From: Amorphophallus konjac
Taxonomy: Eukaryota > Streptophyta > Magnoliopsida > Alismatales > Araceae
Direction: 5' to 3'
DNA: 64,000 nucleotides
Assembly: GCA_022559845.1 (NCBI GenBank)
Contig: JAHNEJ010001956.1
Span: forward strand, 1-64,000
In this document: piece by piece, positions 54,836 through 64,000 of the stretch
Numbering within the stretch: the first letter of the stretch is position 1
Layout of the letters: each line of letters opens with the position of its first letter
The notes under the pieces: model-generated
Seen by the model: the letters and a program-made list of their open reading frames with translations, nothing else
What the model was told of the DNA's origin: nothing
Database searches by the model: none
Made by a program: the position numbers and the translations under genes

Positions 54836-57800
54836 CCTCCTCCACATCAAGGTCACACTTGAGCTCATCCTCCCCCAAAGGGTCGGTCTCCAAAGCCGAC
54901 GAGAAGACCACTTCTGCCCCAGCCTCCAGTGGAGCTACAAACTAGCCATAGGTGTAAGGTTAGTCAATCATAATGACTAAACCAGTAAAAGAAGAAGCAT
55001 CAAGAATTGGCACTTACTTAAAGCCGGCTCCACCTCAATATGCTCGTCCTCCCTGTGGGTATGGGAGGACTCCCCGGCCTTCGCCGCGCCAGCATCCATA
55101 CGGGGATGCTTCCGCCTGGGCTGAAGGTCTCTGTCACCACTCTCAATAGGCATCCCCGCTGAAGAATGATCCCCCGCCACCAGGGAACCTACAAAAGACA
55201 CATGCCGGTGAAGCACATCTCAGCCTAAAAGATAAAGAAGAAAGGTAAAGACAATACAATAAAGAACATGTCTTACCTGAAGCTCCAAAGGGAGTCAACA
55301 ACAGAGGAACCAGCTGCTCCAACTTCAGCCCCAGCACTCGGGCAGCCTTCGTAACTGCCTCCTTGATGTCTCTTTGCGTGTAGGTGTGCTCTATGTGAGA
55401 GACAAACTCCACCGATCCGGCCGACCCGATCGCATGAGTGATGTGACGCCTCCAGTCGGGGATGGCTGTGTGGACAAAGCTCCCCATTGGGAGCACACCG
55501 TCAAGGGTGCTGCTCCTCCCGAAGCCGCAGTCAGCCCAGAACTGCACCCACCAGGTCCTCGGAATCCTCGACCTCACCTTCCCAGCACCGGTAGCCACAG
55601 GCCCCGCCTGCGCCGGCCTCAGGGGCTTGATCGCCCCACTGTAACCCGCCTCGACGACGAGGAGATCTGGCTATCTTGGGGCCACTGCCGCTCGAGCCGC
55701 TCTACTTCTCGACGGATCTGGGAAAAGCGGGACCTCAAGAACTCGGCGTCCAGTGAGATGGGAGGCTAGTCCTCCCGCATAAGCCGGCGCTCCTTAGCCT
55801 TCTTGATCGCCGAAGCCTTCTGGAGATACATGTGGCTGTGCTCGAACCACCACCGAGCATAGTGGACATCGAACCTTCCTCGATGATCAAGCCTCGATGT
55901 CGATAGCTTCTCTAGCGCCCCTCTGCAATTGAAGTCCCACCAAGCGGCCTCTAGCAAGTGACTGTCCCTGCCCTTGTACACTCGGCCTGCTAGGGAAAAC
56001 TCCTAGTTCTTCGGGATCACCTGGTCATACCCGAAGTTCCTAGCAAATTGGTGTGGGTAGTAGGGATCTAGGACGCTGGCACTGGACCGCTGCAGCGCTA
56101 ACACTGTCGGCCGGGTGCTGATCACCTACTCAGTATACATCGACGTGTCTGGCTCACGCTGGTGCAGTAGCGCGTAGGCCGCCCTGTCGCTCGTCGGTAC
56201 TAACACGGGCCGGAAGCCCCTTGACCCACAGTCAAATGGGAGCCCGTCCTCGCCTCAGCCTAAAAAATAGAACAGAGCTCTACTGGCCCTCTCCAGCTGA
56301 TCTGTAGCGTCTCTGTCTGGCTGACCGCTAAAGCCAAAAAGTAAAGGAGCTATCAGATTCGCCACTGCAGCTCGCGTCACGAACCCTAAAAGGACTAGAC
56401 TGGCCCACACGCTAAGGTAGTGAGTCGGTAGATCGAGACTCTTCTCCCATGAAGTAGGGTGTACTGACAAGGCCCCCAGTCCATGGTAGATGTTGGCCAA
56501 GGCTGTTGGGGCCAACGCCAGCCTCCATCCCTCTGCCAAGAGACACGTGGGCCACAGCTGCTCTGCACGCAGAAGACTATCCTCGCCATGAGGAACCACG
56601 GAGGTCGCCAACTAGTATGCCAGGTACGCGGCCAAGTAGGTGACGTCTGGTAGCTCATGGGGATTCCACCCCTCTCTCGGCGCATAAATATAGCGCGAAG
56701 AAGTCCTTAACCATAGCTCTACCTTTGTGTACTCCTCCCAGGGAGTCTGGTCTGGTGCAAACTCATTATAAAAATAGAAAGGCCCATTGTAGAAGTGACG
56801 GACCCATGCCTTCAAAGGCACCCTCGGAGTCTGCGTCGGCCTATCCCTACCCGCCAGGGCCAAATCTCTCCAGGTCTTCAATAGATACCGGTAGTTGTGT
56901 GACACCCGGTATTGCCCCATCCCATCAGTATGGCTGTGATGGAGGTCATCCAGCACTACCTCCTCATATCCTTCACCGCTGATCGACAAACCTGATATCC
57001 TGAAGAGTGACCACAAGTCTAAGGAGGTCTCCCCTTCTGCTGTATCCACTGTGTTCCACCGACGGTTGAAGCGCTCCACCTGTGCCTGAATGAGCCCCGT
57101 GTAGCAGGGGTACCCATACAAAGTTGCAGTCACTGCATACCAGATCCCCGTCCGGTTCAGAAGCATCCGGTAATGATTGACAACACCCATCAACCAGTCC
57201 GTCCCGCCCTAGTGGTATCGGTGAGAAGAAATCACGGACCATCGGTCGTACCAGCTAACCATGGTCTGACGCAGTATCCCGTCCAGTAGACTATAGTCAT
57301 CATATCCCTCTCCAGCAAATTGTAGGCCTGATGGCTCCAGTATCAAGCCTGTCACTCCCTCAGTCTTGACTCGATGGTGGCCGTGCAAGTCCCAAGAGGC
57401 CGGACTCAACACTCCAACTCGGACCTCGAACTGGTCTGCCCTGTTGAAGAACCCCAGGCAATCTACGCTGGGGAACTGCCTCTGCCACCAAAAGTCCACT
57501 GAAAAACTCAGGAAGCTGTATACCATGACCCCGTGCAGGCTATCCCTACGCAGCAATATGGTCCGCTCTAACCGGCGGTGCTCTCCAGCCACGAAAGAGA
57601 CTCCATCCTCTGTGCCAGCGGGGATGAAGCTCCTCATGAATTCGAACAAGTGTCGATCCAGAGAGAATTCTCTTGGGTAGCCTCTTGAGCGATCATATGT
57701 GTAAATGCCGCCAATCTTAGAAATACTAGCCAGGTCCATGGCTCCGGCTTCACTTGTCCACTCTCTGATGGGACCCTCAGCGACCAAGGAGCGCCCCAAA

Positions 57801-57937
57801 TCCAGTTGGACAATATTGGCAACGGTGATGATGGGTGGGCCTAAAGGAGGCATTGGCTGCCTAGTCCGTCTCACCTAGTTGTCCTCTTCGCGGGCAGCGC
57901 GCCTCTGAGCCCGATCATCTCCACCAAATCTTGCCAT
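54836..57937 (-). pseudogene. D antisense gene: PMD-like protein, 5' part, decayed and interrupted by E3
   Basis: ATG 57937 starts MARFGGDDRAQRR. One frame can be followed to about 55640 without an indel but with seven stops: TAG at 57875, 57209, 56612, 56126, 56003, 55766 and TGA at 56255. It is homologous to the E1 antisense gene: GETSLDLWSLFRISGL, then WVRHFYNGPFYFYNEF and DPYYPHQFARNFGYDQ. One stop falls where E1 has Trp. After a frame change near 55620 the exon runs to about 55277. GT-AG introns fit at about 55276-55189 and just after 55020. The last visible exon (acidic, DELKCDLDVEE) is cut at 54836 by the E3 LTR; its remainder should lie left of E3. Confidence 0.65.
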
Positions 57938-58120
57938 AGCTGCAAGACAATTGCACAAAAAAGGGATGAGTACATAATGTTAGCAACATATGAAATGCTA
58001 GCATAGAAAAAAGAATGTATGTACATAAAGTGCATATGAAATTCCAACACAACTACAACATAGCGAACGAGGAGCTCACGGGCCGCCTACCCTCGGCTCT
58101 GTGTCCGACGCACGCCCCTT
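57938..58120. other. D spacer between antisense gene start and polypurine tract
   Basis: A short upstream region of the antisense gene. No clear promoter motif was recognised. Confidence 0.4.
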
Positions 58121-58130
58121 GGGGGGCATT
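58121..58130 (+). promoter_or_regulatory. Polypurine tract of element D
   Basis: GGGGGGCATT immediately before TGTTGTACCC, matching the E1 tract exactly over its last ten bases. It shows that D is a plus-strand element whose 3' LTR starts at 58131. Confidence 0.6.
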
Positions 58131-58402
58131 TGTTGTACCCAGATATTTTCCTAGAGAAAATAATAAGAAACAAGGGTTCGGGAATTTCCTCGAACACTTT
58201 TAAGGCGTTATCTATCCAGCCCCTGCTATGCCATGCCGGGGCCAATCGAGGGTCCTAGCCAGCTGGCTGTGACTCACGGCAACATCAAAAACTGATGGGG
58301 GCCACCCCCGATCACCCAGCATGCAGTGTTGCCCGTCTTCAACTAAGCCACCCGGGCCGACCCGGGGGTGCCCTGACAATAAGCCATAACACGTGGTAGT
58401 TG
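58131..58402 (+). repeat. 3' LTR of D, first 270 bases
   Basis: Starts TGTTGTACCC and contains short GC-rich palindromes. It is cut at about 58402, where a Copia-type LTR begins. The rest of this LTR was not found in the window. Confidence 0.5.
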
Positions 58403-59915
58403 TGTTTATGGTTTTGATGATGTCAACTATAATGTCAATATTAGGATGTCAATTTTATGAATCATCATAATTTACATTAAAGTAACTCTTTCAATTGGCT
58501 TTGTAGGTACTACATGTACCTACGTCGACACAGTGCTCTGGAATCAGTAGCTGCGTCGACGCACCTAAAGAGAACACCTTATTCAAAGCTGGCTGAACAA
58601 CAGAAGTCAGGTCGACGCACAAGCACCAGTGTGTCGACGCATCAGTTCAAATCAGTCAGTTCCAAGGTTTTGTCAACAGATAGTGCGTCGACTTGCAATA
58701 GCTTATGCGTCGACGCAACTAGATGATTTCAACAAATTTGGTCACTACGTCGACAATAGTATTCTCATAACATCGACGCAACAACAGTCATCTTCTACCA
58801 CTATGTGAGAACCACAACTACATCGACGCACTACATGGATTGCATCGACGCACCACGAAAGGCGAACCTGATGAATCGGAACCGGCTCTTCCAACGGCCC
58901 ATGGACCGAGGCATAATGACCTGAAGAGTGGCACATAAAGATTTCCACATCCAGATGGTTCCATCGGTGGGAAGATTCCTTCCACAACAGAAATCATTTT
59001 ATGTGGGCCCCAGCAGATGTTTATCAACTAAGAAAAGAGGAATCTCGTTAGAAGAAGAGGGTGAGAGACGATGACGTGTAGGGGAGAGACTTAAGATGCA
59101 GATAGGCAGATCAGAAACACCAGAGAGCGAAAAAAAGGCACGAAGGCCTATTCCTACTGCGAGAGATAGAGAGCAGAAGGAGGAAGAAAGAGAAGAGGAA
59201 GAGGAAAGAAATCCTTCCTCGATCGTCCAGACTGCAGCAGATCAACCAAGTCTAGATCGAGCTCTTTAAGTGTTTGAGGATTAATTTCTTCTAAACTCGA
59301 TCTATTACTTTCTTGTTATTTTAGTTTTATTTTTTCATCCAATTGTATCTCATCTCCTACTGTGAGGTAGGAGGGTTCAGATATGTGCGTGTGTTCTCAG
59401 ATCTGGTGTCCAGGCATGTTGCCTGAAGGCTGCTTGGCAGCGGGATGCAAAGAGGTGGTCTCTCTATGGTGAAGCTGTGAATCAGCAGTTGTAGGGATTG
59501 GTTCCCTAAAGCTATGAATCAGCGTCTTGCAAGCTGTGAGTTAGCAGGAAGCCTCACTCTGGTTTGAGTGAGAGGTGGACGTAGGTCTGCTGGGTGTAGA
59601 CCGAACCACCTAAAAATTGATTATCTCTGTGGTGTGCTTTTGTGTGTTTGCAGTGCAGCTTGTATGATTATCTCATTTGATAGATGGATGCTTAGGGCCA
59701 GTCTATTGTTGTCTATCTGAGTTCGCATTCACTCTATATGATATAGATTTGGTTATTATGTGCTTTCCTCATTTCTACTCATTCTGCACTGAGCCTAAAG
59801 TTAGCTGGTTAATATCCTGCATTAAAATTTGATAATCTTTATTTTGATCTGTTTTAATTTGGGAGCAATCTATTCACCCCTCCTCTAGATTAATATCTCT
59901 AAGATCCATTCGACA
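58403..59915 (+). repeat. SIRE/Maximus-like Copia LTR (solo or truncated)
   Basis: Begins TGTTTATGGTTTTGATGATG. Near its end it has the conserved Copia LTR stretch GTGGACGTAGG...ACCGAACCACC and a final ATTCACCCCTCCTCTAG, all typical of SIRE-type LTRs. No primer binding site follows and no polypurine tract precedes it. I found no target duplication, so it may be a solo LTR with a decayed duplication or be truncated by the LINE. The right end is approximate. Confidence 0.6.
58515..58860. repeat. Palindrome array TGCGTCGACGCA in the Copia LTR
   Basis: Ten copies of a GTCGAC- or ATCGAC-centred palindrome, 20-60 bases apart. The fullest is TGCGTCGACGCA. They lie in the presumed U3. Confidence 0.7.
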
Positions 59916-60012
59916 CACGGAGAGGACGATGCTTCTGGGAATCATCCGTCCTTAGGAATCATCCATCCTTGACCTAGCGTAGGGCCCATGGAAGATCTTT
60001 GACTTCGTGGCT

Positions 60013-61590
60013 ATGGCGTCCTCGGGGGGGCCCGGCGTGGCCCCCTCCACTGTAGCAGCTGCTCCTTCAACCCTTCCCGCCTTGATATCTCCATCCCCCG
60101 CTGTCTCCCCTGCTCTCGCACCCTCAGGGAGGAGTCGCTCGTTTGCTGAAGCGCTTGCTTCATCGTTGTTGCTGCCTGTCGTTCCTGGTAAGGTTCATGA
60201 GCCTGCACTCACGGACGGTGGTGAACCGGCCGTATTTTTCTCTGCTGAGGAACTTGCAGCGTCTATGATGCCTTTTACGTTTGCCCTGGTGGCTCGTACG
60301 CCTCAAGGAAGACCTGCTTTCCCTGAGATCAGGTCCCATCTCTCCAATAGGTGTAGCTTCAAGGAAGATTTCATGATTAGTGCTTTGGACTCCAAGCACC
60401 TGCTTCTGCGATTCCGTAATTAAGAGGATTATCTACAGCTACTTCTAAGAGAACACCTCTATGTTCATGGCAAAATTTTTCATTTTTTCAAATGGACGAT
60501 GCATTTTTCGTCAAATGAAGATTCCTCTATTCTGCCGGTATGGATTTCCTTTCCTGGTTTACCTGTGAATCTTTTTGTGGAACCTATGTTGCGTTCTATT
60601 GCCGGGAATATTGGGAAGGTCTTGAAAATCGACGCTTCCACCAAAAACCTGTCCAACACGATGGCTGCTCGAGTTTGTGTGGAGCTGGATATCCTGAAGG
60701 CTCACCCACATAGATTATGGATTGGTTTCCCTGGGGGAGGGACCTGGCAAGATATTCAGTACCCGGAGCTTCCATCTTACTGCTCGGGTTGTTTCAGACT
60801 CGGCCACTCTTTGCACGATTGTAAAGGTAAATTGCCTCAATCAGTGGTAAATCCTGGAGTGTCACAGACTATTTCCAGACTTGGTAAAAAAGTCTGGAAA
60901 CTTATGGTTCAGCTGATTACAGGTGCTAAAAGTAATGTTGGAAATGAAGTGCCCCCTCCTGGTAAGGCATCGACTTCTCATGACTCCTCGGGTGGTGATT
61001 GTGTTGGGACTTACCTGGATGCTCACTACAATAGCGTGGATGATACAGTGCCTCAATCTAAGAGTGTGGGAAATAATGCTTCTGCTTTACAAGAAGTTTC
61101 CCCTGTTTATCAGGACAATTCAGCGCAGACTCATATGGATGTTAGTGCCCAAAGGGCACAAACTGACTCAAATAAAACTGCTGAAGTAATTTTGGATGAA
61201 GCCACTCTGACATCGAATTTGGTAGATTCTTCCTGTCGGAACACAGCGATCGAACCAGTAACTGCTTTTGCTCCTACTAGAGAGCTCCCTTCAGGACAAA
61301 GGTTTGATGGAAATGGTCTTATTGCTCCAGTTCTGGAGTTAGCTATGGTTGATCATCAACCTGGGTTCTCACAACATGCTACTTTGATTGCCTTAAGCAA
61401 CCACCCAGCTTCATTACCTTGTTCTCAATTACGGCAGCATAGTGTAGAGTTGACAAATCTAAGACAGAACATTGCAACTGCAGCTGATATTGAAAACTCC
61501 AGGATTATGCTCCATGAACATACAGGTGTTAAAACTAGATCTATGACCAGATCTGGTTCCTCCGGGTCACTCCCTCTATCCAATTCCTAA
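60013..61590 (+). pseudogene. LINE ORF1 (RNA-binding, DUF4283-like, zinc knuckle), one stop
   Basis: ATG 60013 gives MASSGGPGVAPS. TAA at 60421-60423 interrupts one continuous frame that resumes at once and runs to 61590. A DUF4283-like region spans the break (SFKEDFMISALDSKHLLLRF, then VWISFPGLPVNLF). The CCHC knuckle is YCSGCFRLGHSLHDC. The rest is a Ser/Gln-rich tail. ORF1 proteins of plant L1 elements bind the LINE RNA. The TAA could be a former CAA (Gln). Its final TAA shares a base with the ORF2 ATG. Confidence 0.75.
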
Positions 61591-64000
61591 TGAATTTCAT
61601 CATATGGAATATTAGGGGCATAGGAAATGATATTTCTATTGGGAGGGTAAAATTTCTCATTAAGTCCCACAAAATTGATTGTATTGTTGTTCTGGAGCCC
61701 AAAATTCATGTCAGTAAAATGAATCACATATGCAGGAAACTTGGAATGGGTAACTGTATTGCTAACTGTGATGATATTGCACACATTTGGATTTTCTGGA
61801 GAGACCCACTGGACTTCACTATTGTAAATTCGGATGAGCAGCAAATTACTCTTACACAAACTGGTTCCACATGGCCTCTTTTCCACCTTTCATTCGTTTA
61901 TGCAAAATGTTCCATTTATGAGAGGCAGGATTTGTGGAGGTCCCTGATATCAGTGCACTCTCAAATCTCAGGACCTTGGCTAGTGGCTGGAGATTTTAAC
62001 TGCATTATGTCAGTAGGGGAAAAATTTGGTGGTAACCCTCCAAACTTAGGTGCAATCTCGGACTTCATTGAGTGTGCTTCAGATTGTGCCCTATTTGATG
62101 CAGGTTTCATGGGATCTCAGTTTACTTGGCATAACAACCAAAATGGGTGTAATGGTATATGGGCTCGGCTGGACAGGGTTCTTATCAATTCAGACTGGCA
62201 AAATCTCTTCCCAATATCTGTTGAGCATCTATCCAGGGAAGCTTCTGATCATGCACCTCTATTGGTGAAATTGCTTTTCAAGAACAACTTTAAGAGCCGG
62301 TTTTGCTTTCAAAAGATGTGGACATTGCATGATAAATTCCTCACGGATGTCAATACCTGTTGGAATATCAGCCCTTTGGCAACTTCTGCTATGTCTACCC
62401 TATACTTGAAGCTCAAATACATGAGGAATATGCTTCGCAACTGGAACCAGCATACTTTTGGTCATGTTCATGTGAACTTGCTGGCAGCAGAGGATGCAGT
62501 ACTAAAAGCGGAACACAACTATGATATTCATCCTTCTCTGGAAAATAAAAACATTTTAGAAAAGGCCAAATCCCTCCAATCTGAAAGGCTGCTACAAGAG
62601 GAATGTTTTTGGAGACAGAAGTCAGGGATCAGATGGTTAAAGGAGGGGGACAGGAATACAAAATTCTTCCACACTTCGACCAAAGCCAAAAGAAGCAAAC
62701 AACATATACCTCAGCTCAGAAACTCAGCAGGCCTTTTAACCTCAAATCATGAAGAAATAAAGAGCATTGCTGTTACCCATTTTCAGTCTGCATTTTCTTC
62801 TCAGCTGCATCATATTGAGGAGTCCTCCTTAAACTGCATCCCACATCTAGTTACTCAGCAAGATAACCTAATGCTCCAAGCAGTTCCAACTAAACTGGAA
62901 ATAAAAGATACAGTTTTTGCACTATCTGCTGACAGTGCACCAGGGCCGGATGGATTCACGGGTGCTTTCTTCCATAAAGCTTGGCCAGTCATTTCTGAGG
63001 TGGTAGTCAGTGCTGTTCAAGAGGTTTTTACAAGCCCAAAGCCTCTCCCAAGATTTGTAACTTCCACTCTTATAGCTTTAATTCCAAAAAAACAAAAGGC
63101 AGAGGATATCTTGGATTATAGGCCGATCAGTCTATGTAATTTCTTTTATAAGATTATCTCTTCCATTGTCAATAAAAGGCTAGCCACTATTGTACCAAAT
63201 ATAATATCACAGGAACAATCTGCATTTGTTAAAGGGAGGCACATCACTGAAAATATTGCTTTAGCTCAAGATTTGACACAAGAACTAGGCAGAAAAACCA
63301 GAGGGAAGAATATCATTTTTAAGTTAGACATGGCAAAGGCCTATGATAGACTTGAATGGGATTTTCTGTTTGCTGTTCTGAACAGATTTTGTTTTGATTT
63401 GTCTTTCACACAGCTGATTAGCACGCTTATATAGAATTGTTGGTTTTCCGTCTTATTGAATGGTGATATTGCTGGATTTTTTAAATCATCTAGGGGTGTT
63501 CGGCAGGGTGATCCGATCGCACCTTCCTTATTTATTATTACTGAGAAAAGCTTGAGCAGATCTCTAAAAGAAGCTCAGCTAAATAGACAAATTGAAAGTT
63601 ATCAAGGGCCTCGGAGGTGTCCCACTGTCTCCCACCTTTTATTTGCAGAAGACACTTTGATATTCAGTAAGGCAAGCCTTGCCTCTGTCAGACATCTTCT
63701 GAAGCTGCTCAAGTCTTATGAAAGGGGGTCAGGCCAACTTATTAACACCAGTAAGAGTGGTTTCCTCTTACACCCTAAGACTAATGATCCCACTGCCCAT
63801 CGGATATCCAGGCTTACTGGTTTCACCAGACACAGTTTCCCACTCAAATATCTTGGATTTCCTCTGGTTCTAGGCCGCAGCAAAAAAGTGCACTTTGCAG
63901 GTATCATCCACTCCATTCAAAAAAGGATCTCAGGTTGGAAATCCAGTCTCTTATCACAAGGTGCAAAATTGACTTTGATTAAGCATGTTCTGACCTCTAT
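61590..64000 (+). pseudogene. LINE ORF2: endonuclease and reverse transcriptase, incomplete at window end
   Basis: ATG 61590 gives MNFIIWNIRGIG. The apurinic-type endonuclease has its key residues: Asn in WNIRG, Glu in VVLEPKI, GDFN, and SDH in REASDHAPL. The RT follows with PGPDGFTGAFF, DYRPISLCNF, EQSAFVKGRHI, FKLDMAKAYDRLEWDFL and VRQGDPIAPSLF. TAG at 63432-63434 interrupts the frame between these blocks, after which it stays open to the end. The catalytic FADD motif reads FAED (63642-63653), a loss of the first Asp. The copy is therefore doubly disabled. Confidence 0.85.

Larger units (their letters stand above)
59916..64000 (+). mobile_element. L1-type plant LINE, 5' part
   Basis: A short 5' region, ORF1 with a zinc knuckle, and ORF2 with endonuclease and reverse transcriptase. 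It runs off the window. The 5' end is placed by the end of the Copia LTR and is uncertain. Stops in both ORFs make it inactive. Confidence 0.75.

Noticed and set aside
55374..55769. Plus-strand open frames over the D antisense gene
   Set aside because: Shadows of the minus-strand PMD-like coding sequence, which has homology to E1.
54836..57937. Programmed readthrough of the many TAG codons in the D gene
   Set aside because: Stops are scattered, lie at positions where a relative has ordinary residues, and similar TAG stops break B gag, protease and RT. Decay is simpler.

Overview
The window reads as heterochromatic DNA of a seed plant. I see no ordinary single-copy host gene, rRNA, tRNA or CRISPR array. 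It is built almost entirely of Ty3/gypsy LTR retrotransposons of the Tat/Ogre group, with a Copia-type LTR and a plant L1-type LINE at the right end. Evidence for the Tat group: very large elements, an extra archaeal-type RNase H between RT/RH and integrase, an ORF1 upstream of gag, a hypervariable minisatellite zone downstream of pol, and antisense genes next to the 3' LTR. The species cannot be named from this sequence.

Layout: the elements sit inside each other like nested dolls, and the right halves of the outer ones follow in order. E1 (minus, 1906-26888) is complete: about 25 kb, 3.3-kb LTRs, 5-bp target duplication GCCCC. It interrupts the 3' LTR of element A (plus; 324-1905 and 26889-28237). 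A lies in element B (minus, 28238-44430), B in the leader of element C (minus, 44431-47524), C in a minisatellite of element E3 (minus, 47525-54835), and E3 in the antisense gene of element D (plus, 54836-58402). A SIRE-like Copia LTR (58403 to about 59915) and a LINE (about 59916 to the window end) follow.

Within E1, reading the minus strand: 5' LTR, primer binding site, ORF1, gag, protease, RT-RH, archaeal-type RNase H, integrase, minisatellites, then an opposing gene on the plus strand, polypurine tract and 3' LTR. The opposing gene encodes a plant-mobile-domain-like (PMD) protein with a C-terminal coiled coil. B and D carry divergent genes of the same kind in the same antisense position. 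They still contain introns, because they are antisense to the retrotransposed RNA.

The most unusual signal is that each element carries its own set of short palindromic or GC-rich units in LTRs, leaders and non-coding zones. In several arrays the loop is constant while both arms of the stem change together. Element-specific repeated sites next to element-specific PMD genes suggest a self-recognition system, perhaps anti-silencing and comparable in logic to VANDAL VANC proteins and their motifs. That link is inference and is set out as testable findings. Most coding regions are decayed by in-frame stops (mainly TAG) and occasional frameshifts. All boundaries were read by eye.
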